This document shows positions 58,036 to 64,000 of a stretch of DNA of 64,000 bases, piece by piece. Source of the DNA: CAWJMD01 sp963700925 (GTDB lineage: Bacteria > Actinomycetota > Actinomycetes > Actinomycetales > CAWJMD01); assembly GCA_963700925.1 (NCBI GenBank), contig OY969553.1, positions 4,340,001 through 4,404,000 of the forward strand, written 5' to 3'. Positions within the stretch are counted from its first letter, which is position 1. Each line of letters starts with the position of its first letter. The notes below the pieces were generated by a model. That model had not been told where the DNA came from. It did no database searches and saw only the letters and a program-made list of their open reading frames with translations. Made by a program: the position numbers and the translations under genes.

Positions 58036-59349
58036 ATGGCACCGACGAGCACGGAGCAGGCCGAGGGCGAGGTCGTCGAGCTCTGCCGCGACCTGCTGCA
58101 GATCGACACGTCCAACTACGGCGACGACAGCGGTCCAGGCGAGCGGAAGGCTGCCGAGTACGTGATGCAGCAGCTGACCGACGTCGGCCTGGACCCCGAG
58201 CTGATCGAGGCGTCTCCGGGCCGCTCCAGCGTGCTGCTGCGGATCGAGGGCGAGGACAGCGGACGGGACGCGCTGCTGCTGCACGGCCACCTCGACGTCG
58301 TGCCCGCTCACGCGCCCGACTGGCAGGTCGACCCGTTCGCGGGGGAGGAGCGCGACGACTGCCTCTGGGGCCGAGGCGCGGTCGACATGAAGGGCATGGA
58401 CGCGATGCTGCTGGCCCTGGTGCGCGACATGGCTCGCACCGGCCGCAAGCCCGCGCGTGACCTCGTCGTCGCGTTCCTCGCCGACGAGGAGGCGGGTGGA
58501 AACGAGGGCGCGCACTGGCTGGTGACACATCGTCCCGAGCTGTTCGACGGAGTGACGGAGGCGATCAGCGAGGTCGGTGGCTTCTCGATCGACCTCGAGG
58601 GCCAGCGCTGCTACCTGCTGCAGACGGCTGAGAAGGGCATCGCGTGGCTACGGCTGGTCGCCGACGGACGGGCTGGGCACGGTAGCCAGGTCAACAAGGA
58701 CAATGCCGTTACCCGTCTGGCACAGGCGGTCTCACGCATCGGCACGTACGAGTGGCCGATCGAGATGACGCCGACGGTGCGAACCTTCCTCGACGGAGTC
58801 ACCGAGATCACCGGTGTCGAGTTCGACCCTGCTGACCCCGACCAGATCCTCGCAACGCTCGGCACCACGGCCCGGTGGGTCGGCGCCACGCTGCGCAACA
58901 CGTCCAACCCGACGGTGCTCGACGCCGGCTACAAGCACAACGTCATCCCCGGCCGCGCGTCCGCCCTGATCGACTGTCGCCCGGTCGGCGGGCATGAGAA
59001 GGAGCTGATGGCGAAGATCGCCGAGCTCGCCGGTGAAGGCGTCGAGGTCGAGACCGTTTACGGCGACAACGCGATCGAGGCGCCGCACGCGGGTGCACTG
59101 CCCGACGCGATGGTCGCGGCCCTGATCGCGGAGGACCCTGGCGCGCGGGTGCTGCCGTACTGCCTCTCCGGTGGCACGGACAACAAGGCCTTCGCTCGGC
59201 TCGGTGTGAGCGGCTACGGCTTCGCACCACTGCGGCTGCCGGCAGACCTCGACTTCTCCGGCATGTTCCACGGCGTGGACGAGCGGGTGCCGACCGACGC
59301 CCTGACGTTCGGCGTGCGCGTGCTCGACCGCCTGCTGCGTACCTGCTGA
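58036..59349 (+). CDS. M20 family peptidase (ArgE/DapE/dipeptidase-like)
   Basis: A 437-residue metallohydrolase. Metal ligands: HGHLDVVPAHAPDWQVDPFA (His), WGRGAVDMKGMDAMLLALVR (Asp), and FLADEEAGGNEGAHWLV (Glu-Glu catalytic pair). A lid/dimerisation domain lies in the middle (WLRLVADGRAGHGSQVNKDN) and YCLSGGTDNKAFARLGVSGY and FHGVDERVP carry the late ligand His. It cleaves small peptides or N-acyl amino acids in the cytoplasm. ATG 58036 is preferred to a GTG at 58012, because TACGGT (58024-58029) lies 6 nt before it. It begins just after the pseudogene. Confidence 0.9.
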   Translation: MAPTSTEQAEGEVVELCRDLLQIDTSNYGDDSGPGERKAAEYVMQQLTDVGLDPELIEASPGRSSVLLRIEGEDSGRDALLLHGHLDVVPAHAPDWQVDPFAGEERDDCLWGRGAVDMKGMDAMLLALVRDMARTGRKPARDLVVAFLADEEAGGNEGAHWLVTHRPELFDGVTEAISEVGGFSIDLEGQRCYLLQTAEKGIAWLRLVADGRAGHGSQVNKDNAVTRLAQAVSRIGTYEWPIEMTPTVRTFLDGVTEITGVEFDPADPDQILATLGTTARWVGATLRNTSNPTVLDAGYKHNVIPGRASALIDCRPVGGHEKELMAKIAELAGEGVEVETVYGDNAIEAPHAGALPDAMVAALIAEDPGARVLPYCLSGGTDNKAFARLGVSGYGFAPLRLPADLDFSGMFHGVDERVPTDALTFGVRVLDRLLRTC

Positions 59350-59375
59350 ACGACTCGGAGAGGCTGGAAGAGTCC

Positions 59376-59639
59376 TCAGCGCGTGCGCGCCACTCGGAGG
59401 ATGCGGCGCCTGAGCCAGACGCGTCGCGCGCCGCCGAGGTACACCACGACACGGGTCAGCTCCCACCGTCCGTACTCGGCGTGCTCGGTCATCAGCTGGC
59501 GCGCCTCGGCCCGGGATGTGCCGCGGGGGAGCGTCATCACCTTGAACTCGTAGTCGCGCCCGTCCATCAGCCGGGAGAAGCGTTCGGGCGCGCCGGAGCC
59601 GGACGACCCGTCCACCGATCGGCTGTTCATCGCTGCCAT
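59376..59639 (-). CDS. DUF5703 family protein
   Basis: An 87-residue actinobacterial protein. DYEFKVMTLPRGTSRAEARQ, LMTEHAEYGRWELTRVVVYL and GARRVWLRRRILRVARTR are the DUF5703 pattern. Function is unknown; the basic C-terminus could bind nucleic acid or membrane. ATG 59639 or 59630 are both possible; the former lies 5 nt after TAGCAG on the minus strand. It is divergent from the acidic protein gene with only 29 bp between starts, so the two promoters overlap. Confidence 0.8.
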   Translation of the reverse strand: MAAMNSRSVDGSSGSGAPERFSRLMDGRDYEFKVMTLPRGTSRAEARQLMTEHAEYGRWELTRVVVYLGGARRVWLRRRILRVARTR

Positions 59640-59668
59640 TGTGCCTGCTACCGCGCTACCTTCGTGCC

Positions 59669-60001
59669 ATGACCACCGATCCGCGTGCCGCGCTCGACCG
59701 GCTGGTCGCTGCCCTGGAGTCGCACCTCGTGGCTTCTCAGCAGCGCCGCGGCGACGCCGACCCAGCGGTGGTGCAGGCCTACGACACTCTTGCCGACGCC
59801 TTCGACACCTACGACGAGGCGCTGTTCGACGCTTACGGCGAGACCACGCCGTTCGAGCTGCCCGACGACGAGGACGACACGTCCGACGACCTCGACGACG
59901 AGGACGACTTCGACGAGGACGACCTCGACGACGACTTCGACGACGCGATCGACGAGGACTTCGACCCGAGCGCGGCGGAGACGACGACACCCACCCGCTG
60001 A
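59669..60001 (+). CDS. Small acidic protein
   Basis: A 110-residue protein. The first half (RAALDRLVAALESHLVASQQ, QAYDTLADAFDTYDEALFDA) is helical. The second half (residues about 68-100) is almost wholly Asp and Glu. Related actinobacterial proteins are sometimes labelled primosomal, without evidence that I can see here. It may be a protein-binding or charge-mimic protein. TACCTT (59657-59662) lies 6 nt before ATG 59669, so the gene is probably leaderless. Confidence 0.6.
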   Translation: MTTDPRAALDRLVAALESHLVASQQRRGDADPAVVQAYDTLADAFDTYDEALFDAYGETTPFELPDDEDDTSDDLDDEDDFDEDDLDDDFDDAIDEDFDPSAAETTTPTR

Positions 60002-60015
60002 GTCAGCTCAGTCGG

Positions 60016-60966
60016 TCAGGCCTGGCCGTCGCCCGACACGTCGTCCAGCGCCTGGCGGATGGCGACCGGCAGCTCGAGGTCCTCGGCACCCAGCACGGCG
60101 CGCAGCTGGGCCGCCGTCCGTGCGCCGACCACGACCGCCGCGATCCCCTCCCGGTCGCGCGCCCAGGCCAGGGCGACCTCCAGCGGGGCGGCGTCGAGCC
60201 CGGTCGCAGCGGTGGCCACCGCCTCGACGACGCGCGCCGAGCGCTCCCCGAGGTACGGCCGCACGTAGCCGGCGAAGTGGTCCGATGCCGCGCGCGAGTC
60301 GGCCGGTGTCCCTTGCCGGTACTTGCCGGTCAGCACTCCACGACCGAGCGGTGACCAGCCGATCACCCCGCAGCCCACGGCCGCAGCAGCGGGCAGCACG
60401 TCGGCCTCGGCGGTCCTAGCGAGAAGGGAGTACTCGACCTGGTTGGCCACGAGGTGGAAACCCGCACCCTGGGCGAGCGTCTCGGCTCGTGCCAGCTGCC
60501 AGCCGCTGTAGTTCGAAACGCCTACGTAGCGTGCGCGTCCGGTGGTGACGACGTGCTGGAGGGCCGACAAGGTCTCCTCGAGCGGCACGCCGTCGTCCCA
60601 CACGTGGGCGAGGAACAGGTCGACGTGGTCCGTGCCGAGACGCTGCAGCGACGTGTCGATGCCCGAGAGGAGGGCCCGGCGCGAGACGTCCACCACGCGC
60701 TCACCCTCGCGACGTCCGACACCGGCCTTGGTGCACAGCACGACGTCGTCGCGGTCGACTCCGTCCGCGAGCAGGACCCCGATCAGCTCCTCGCTGACCC
60801 CGCTGCCGTACGACGAGGCGGTGTCGACGAGGGAGCCGCCCGCCTCGAGGAAGGCCTGCAGCTGCTCACGTGCCTCGTGCTCGTCGGTGTCGCGGCCCCA
60901 CATCATCGTGCCGAGCCCGACCCGCGACACCTGCAGGCCGCTGCGGCCGACCCTCCTGCGCTCCAT
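60016..60966 (-). CDS. Aldo/keto reductase
   Basis: A 316-residue NADPH-dependent oxidoreductase with a TIM barrel. The tetrad is visible: Asp48 and Tyr53 (LVDTASSYGSGVSEELIG), Lys80 (VVLCTKAG) and His121 (LFLAHVWDDGVP). VGVSNYSGWQLARAE and VIGWSPLGRGVLTGKYRQGT are standard. It reduces carbonyls; the substrate is unknown. ATG 60966 has TAGCCT 7 nt upstream on the minus strand. It is divergent from the mycothiol-dependent gene, which also has a leaderless-type promoter, so both promoters share the 56-bp space. Confidence 0.92.
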   Translation of the reverse strand: MERRRVGRSGLQVSRVGLGTMMWGRDTDEHEAREQLQAFLEAGGSLVDTASSYGSGVSEELIGVLLADGVDRDDVVLCTKAGVGRREGERVVDVSRRALLSGIDTSLQRLGTDHVDLFLAHVWDDGVPLEETLSALQHVVTTGRARYVGVSNYSGWQLARAETLAQGAGFHLVANQVEYSLLARTAEADVLPAAAAVGCGVIGWSPLGRGVLTGKYRQGTPADSRAASDHFAGYVRPYLGERSARVVEAVATAATGLDAAPLEVALAWARDREGIAAVVVGARTAAQLRAVLGAEDLELPVAIRQALDDVSGDGQA

Positions 60967-61022
60967 GGAGGTCAGGCTAATCGGGTCGCACCAACCGCTC
61001 GCCGAGGTCTACGTTCGCGGCG

Positions 61023-61850
61023 ATGCCACGCACCCCTGAGCCCCAGGCCGGCGAACCTCCGAGCCTCGACTTCCTGGCACACCTGCGCCGCGACTCGGAC
61101 CGCTTCCTCGAGTGCCTGCGGAGCGCCGACCCATCTGCTCGTGTGCCCTCGTGTCCGGACTGGACGGCAGCGGACCTGCTGTGGCACCTGGCCGAGGTGC
61201 AGCTGTTCTGGGGCGAGATCGTGCGGCAGCAGCTGGACGACCCGGAGCCCGCCGAAGAGGCCAAACCGGTGCGTCCGGTCGACTATTCGGACCTGCACGC
61301 GCTGGCGAGGGCCGCCGCAACCACGCTCCACGAAGCACTGGCGGCGGTGCCCGCAGACACCGGCGTCTGGACGTGGTCCGATGACCGCAGCGTCCGTTTC
61401 GTTCGCCGGCGGCAGGCCCACGAGGCACTCGTTCACCGGCTCGACGCCGAGCTGACGGTCGGCGCTGTCACCGACTTCGACGCCGCCCTGGCCACCGACG
61501 GCGTCGACGAGGCCCTGCGGTTCTTCCTCGGCGGCGTGCCCTCGTGGGCGACGTTCACGCCGGACGGCACGACGGGACTCGTCTCGTGCACCGACACGGG
61601 GGCCGCGTGGCAGCTGCGATTCGGCCGGTTCACCGGGACGAGCCCGCACTCGGGGACGACGTACGACGAGACCACCTTCGCCGTCGACGACGCCTCCGCG
61701 GGGGACGACGCGTCGTTCTCGGTCGTCGGTGGTGCCCGTGACCTGGACGCGTGGCTGTGGGGGCGTCCGACGATCGGCCCGGTCGAGCTCTCGGGCGACA
61801 CCGCCGCCTCAGGGCGGCTACGGGCCCTCGTCGCCGAGGGCATCGAGTAG
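61023..61850 (+). CDS. Maleylpyruvate isomerase family mycothiol-dependent enzyme
   Basis: A 275-residue protein of the DinB/MDMPI superfamily. The N-terminal half gives SFLAHLRRDSDRFLECLRSA-like and ARVPSCPDWTAADLLWHLAE, with the metal-ligand His in LLWHLAE. RRRQAHEALVHRLDAELTV supplies two more His residues. A C-terminal domain (residues about 170-270, ATDGVDEALRFFLGGVPSWA) is typical of the longer type. Mycothiol is the actinobacterial thiol cofactor. TACGTT (61010-61015) lies 7 nt before the ATG. The substrate is unknown. Confidence 0.82.
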   Translation: MPRTPEPQAGEPPSLDFLAHLRRDSDRFLECLRSADPSARVPSCPDWTAADLLWHLAEVQLFWGEIVRQQLDDPEPAEEAKPVRPVDYSDLHALARAAATTLHEALAAVPADTGVWTWSDDRSVRFVRRRQAHEALVHRLDAELTVGAVTDFDAALATDGVDEALRFFLGGVPSWATFTPDGTTGLVSCTDTGAAWQLRFGRFTGTSPHSGTTYDETTFAVDDASAGDDASFSVVGGARDLDAWLWGRPTIGPVELSGDTAASGRLRALVAEGIE

Positions 61851-61880
61851 CCGAACCCGGGGCGTCGATAGGGTCCCGGC

Positions 61881-62993
61881 ATGCGGCTGGGAGTGAACCT
61901 CGGGTACTGGGGCGCGGGCAGCGACGCCGACAACCTCGAGATCGCGCAGGAGGCCGACGAGCTCGGGTACGCGGTCTGCTGGGCGGCCGAGGCGTACGGG
62001 TCCGACGCTGCGACTGTGCTGACGTGGGTGGCGGCGAGAACGCGAAACATCGACGTGGGCTCGGCCGTCTTCCAGATCCCTGCCAGGTCGGCCGCGATGA
62101 CCGCCATGACCGCGGCGACGCTGGACACGCTGTCGGGTGGGCGGTTCCGCCTCGGCCTCGGGCTGAGCGGGCCTCAGGTGTCCGAAGGCTGGCACGGCGT
62201 GCGCTTCGATGCGCCCCTGGCACGCACGCGCGAGTACGTCGAGGTCGTGCGGATGGCCCTCGCGCGCAAGACCGTCCGCTACGAAGGAAAGCACCTTCAG
62301 CTTCCACTGCCCGACGGGCCGGGCAAGGCCCTGAAGCTCACTGTCCACCCGGTTCGTGAGCGAATCCCGTTGTACCTGGCCGCGATCGGTCCGAAGAACC
62401 TCCAGCTCGCCGGGGAGATCGCGGACGGCTGGCAGCCGATCTTCTTCAGTCCTGAGCATGCCGAGCACCACCTCGAGGGGATCCGGGCCGGACGGCGGCT
62501 GGCCGGCCACGGGTCGGACGGCACCGACCCGCTGGCGGGCTTCGACGTCGCCGCGATGGTGCCCGTCGTGGTCGGTGACGACGTCGCCGCGGCGGGCGAC
62601 CTGCTGCGGGGCTACTTCGCCCTCTACATCGGCGGGATGGGCAGCAGGGAGAAGAACTTCTACCACCAGCTGGCCACCCGGATGGGCTTCGGAGCAGAGG
62701 CGGACCGCGTGCAGGACCTGTACCTGGCGCGACAGCACCGCGAGGCGATGGCCGCGGTGCCGTTCGACCTGATCGACTCCACCGCCCTGCTCGGCCCACC
62801 ACGGCGCATCACCGACCGCATCGGACCCTTCGCGGAGGCAGGGGTCACGACGCTGAGCGTGAGCTCCCACCCTGGCGACAAGGCGGACCGTCTGCGGACC
62901 CTGCACGTGGCGCGCGATGCGGCCCGCGCAGCCGGAGTGCTGACCGAGACACGATCTGCCGGAGCCGATTCCGGCCAGGAGGACGCGCCCTGA
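61881..62993 (+). CDS. F420-dependent LLM-class oxidoreductase (Rv3520c-like)
   Basis: A 370-residue luciferase-like monooxygenase. MRLGVNLGYWGAGSDADNLE, TAATLDTLSGGRFRLGLGLS and VSEGWHGVRFDAPLARTREY are close to mycobacterial Rv3520c, a TIGR03559 protein. It should use F420, a deazaflavin common in actinobacteria; the substrate is unknown. ATG 61881 has TAGGGT (61869-61874) 6 nt upstream, a leaderless start. Its stop overlaps the uppP start in TGATG, so the two are coupled. Confidence 0.88.
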   Translation: MRLGVNLGYWGAGSDADNLEIAQEADELGYAVCWAAEAYGSDAATVLTWVAARTRNIDVGSAVFQIPARSAAMTAMTAATLDTLSGGRFRLGLGLSGPQVSEGWHGVRFDAPLARTREYVEVVRMALARKTVRYEGKHLQLPLPDGPGKALKLTVHPVRERIPLYLAAIGPKNLQLAGEIADGWQPIFFSPEHAEHHLEGIRAGRRLAGHGSDGTDPLAGFDVAAMVPVVVGDDVAAAGDLLRGYFALYIGGMGSREKNFYHQLATRMGFGAEADRVQDLYLARQHREAMAAVPFDLIDSTALLGPPRRITDRIGPFAEAGVTTLSVSSHPGDKADRLRTLHVARDAARAAGVLTETRSAGADSGQEDAP

Positions 62994-63832
62994 TGGGTTG
63001 GTTCGAAGCATTCGTTCTCGGCCTGGTCCAGGGTCTCACCGAGTTCCTCCCGATCTCGTCGAGCGCCCACCTCTCGATTGCGGGGCAGCTGCTCGGGGTC
63101 GGCGACCCCGGCTCGGCGTTCACCGCGATCTCTCAGCTCGGAACCGAGACGGCGGTGCTGATCTACTTCCGTCGCGACATCGCTCGGATCATCGCGGCCT
63201 GGTCGAAGGCCTTGGTAGGCAAGGGACCTCGCGACGATCCCGATGCGAGGATGGGCTGGCTGGTGATCATCGGGTCGATCCCGATCGTCGTTCTCGGCCT
63301 GCTGTTCCAGGACGCCATCGACACGGGTTTGCGCAACCTGTGGATCACGGTGGCGATGCTCGCCGGCTTCGGCATCGTGATCGGCATCGTCGACGCGCTC
63401 GCGCGCACCGAGCGCGAGCTCGACCAGCTGACGCTGCGACACGGCGTGCTGTACGGCCTGGCGCAGTCCCTTGCTCTGGTGCCTGGCGTGTCGCGGTCGG
63501 GCGGCACCATCGCCGCCGGCCTCGCGATGGGCTACAAGCGCGAAGCGGCTGCACGGTACGCGTTCCTGCTGGCCGTCCCGGCTGTGATGGGGTCGGGTCT
63601 CTTCAAGCTGACGGACATCTCCAACGACCCGGGCGAACCCGCGTGGGGGCCGATCATTCTGGCCACCGTGGTCGCGTTCTTCGTCGGTCTGGTCGTGATC
63701 CACTGGCTGCTGCGGTACATCAGCACCCACAACTTCCGCCCGTTCGTGCTGTACCGGCTCGTGCTCGCCGCGGTCGTCGCGGTCCTGCTGCTCACCGGCG
63801 TGCTCGATGCCGTGCCGGCTCACCTACCCTGA
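62993..63832 (+). CDS. uppP: Undecaprenyl-diphosphatase UppP (BacA)
   Basis: A 279-residue membrane protein with about eight helices that recycles the cell-wall lipid carrier by removing a phosphate from undecaprenyl diphosphate. The catalytic Glu/Arg motifs are LVQGLTEFLPISSSAHL at the N-terminus and VPGVSRSGGTIAAGLAMGYK in the middle. Its product is used in peptidoglycan synthesis, and overproduction of this family gives bacitracin resistance. ATG 62993 overlaps the oxidoreductase stop by one base. A histidine phosphatase gene begins 4 nt downstream. Confidence 0.95.
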   Translation: MGWFEAFVLGLVQGLTEFLPISSSAHLSIAGQLLGVGDPGSAFTAISQLGTETAVLIYFRRDIARIIAAWSKALVGKGPRDDPDARMGWLVIIGSIPIVVLGLLFQDAIDTGLRNLWITVAMLAGFGIVIGIVDALARTERELDQLTLRHGVLYGLAQSLALVPGVSRSGGTIAAGLAMGYKREAAARYAFLLAVPAVMGSGLFKLTDISNDPGEPAWGPIILATVVAFFVGLVVIHWLLRYISTHNFRPFVLYRLVLAAVVAVLLLTGVLDAVPAHLP

Positions 63833-63836
63833 GCCG

Positions 63837-64000
63837 GTGCCTACCGTCCTGCTGGTCCGCCACGGCCGGACGTCTGCGAACGCCACCGGCGTCCTCGCCG
63901 GGCGCGCACCTGGTACCCAGCTCGACAAGGTCGGACGCGAGCAGAGTGCTGCGCTGGCCGAGCAGCTGGCGGGCGTCCGGCTGGTGAGGGTCGTGTCGAG
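63837..64000 (+). CDS. Histidine phosphatase family protein, N-terminal part
   Basis: The window ends inside this gene. The first 54 residues read VPTVLLVRHGRTSANATGVL, with the RHG catalytic motif, and then GRAPGTQLDKVGREQSAALA and LAGVRLVRVVSS. This fits the MSMEG_4193-type phosphatase, usually found after uppP in actinobacteria. GTG 63837 lies 4 nt after the uppP stop. The second catalytic segments are beyond the window. Confidence 0.8.
   Translation, partial: MPTVLLVRHGRTSANATGVLAGRAPGTQLDKVGREQSAALAEQLAGVRLVRVVS

Noticed and set aside
1..64000. CRISPR arrays, insertion sequences, prophage or integrated element
   Set aside because: No spaced direct-repeat array, transposase, integrase or phage structural gene was seen. 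The HNH gene alone does not indicate a mobile element, and the tRNA-Leu lacks a nearby integrase or a repeated 3' end.

Overview
The window is GC-rich (about 70%) chromosomal DNA from an actinobacterium. The gene set fits a Nocardioidaceae-type organism (Nocardioides or Aeromicrobium relatives): DUF3099 and DUF5703 proteins, a DUF222/HNH (13E12-type) nuclease, mycothiol-dependent enzyme families, two luciferase-like F420-type oxidoreductases, a mabA-inhA-like fabG-fabI pair and a GlgM-type glycogen gene. The assignment rests on gene content and codon style only. Many genes are probably leaderless: a -10-like hexamer (TAGGGT, TACGGT or similar) sits 6-7 nt before the start codon.

Layout. 1-6.9 kb: tail of an ABC-F ATPase, an enoyl-CoA hydratase homologue, an ABC exporter, an ankyrin-repeat protein, an atypical SDR, SURF1 and a small conserved protein. 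6.9-10.3 kb: a hairpin, DUF3099 and the TldD/TldE protease pair. 10.3-16.7 kb: a 12-bp degenerate tandem repeat, a quinone-oxidoreductase-like gene, then a tight run fabG-fabI-(CphA-like N domain + Mur ligase + TPR)-membrane-anchored Nudix-like protein. 16.7-21.3 kb: a P-loop kinase/luciferase-like fusion, a small unknown gene, a frameshifted DUF222/HNH gene, and a Fpg/Nei glycosylase preceded by an inverted-repeat array. 21.3-25.2 kb: a cyanophycin operon, cphB-cphA. 25.2-26.8 kb: SixA-like phosphatase, TIGR03086 protein, TfoX-N protein.

26.8-34.5 kb is a LacI-controlled sugar operon: promoter, twin operators, repressor, binding lipoprotein, two permeases, a secreted glycosidase-like protein and a cytoplasmic GH39-like enzyme. 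34.5-36.8 kb holds a divergent MocR regulator and FMN-binding protein. 36.8-40.8 kb holds serB, a small membrane protein, glgC and a divergent glgA/glgM. 40.8-47.2 kb holds an inverted repeat between convergent genes, a DUF4185-like secreted protein, an ABC ATPase, a TSUP transporter, a TrmH-type methyltransferase, a YbaK deacylase, a membrane protein and an HTH protein. A strict 14-bp-period operator array separates that HTH gene from a peroxiredoxin.

47.8-53.6 kb holds a PadR-DrrAB efflux operon with a perfect operator on the -35 box, then a second three-gene sugar ABC operon; neither sugar operon carries its own ATPase. 53.7-64 kb holds a stand-alone LigD-type polymerase, a VOC protein divergent from a second PadR with its own operator, an RNase H-like/NodB fusion, tRNA-Leu(GAG), a decayed phosphotransferase pseudogene, an M20 peptidase, DUF5703, an acidic protein, an aldo/keto reductase, a mycothiol-dependent enzyme, an Rv3520c-like oxidoreductase, uppP and the start of a histidine phosphatase.

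The strongest candidates for something new are the CphA-derived Mur ligase without ATP-grasp but with a TPR tail, encoded in the same 64 kb as a complete cyanophycin operon; the five-half-site operator array at 47244-47305; and the two domain fusions at 16757-18220 and 56082-57098. No CRISPR array, insertion sequence, prophage or rRNA was seen. No stretch longer than about 300 bases lacks a gene or pseudogene.
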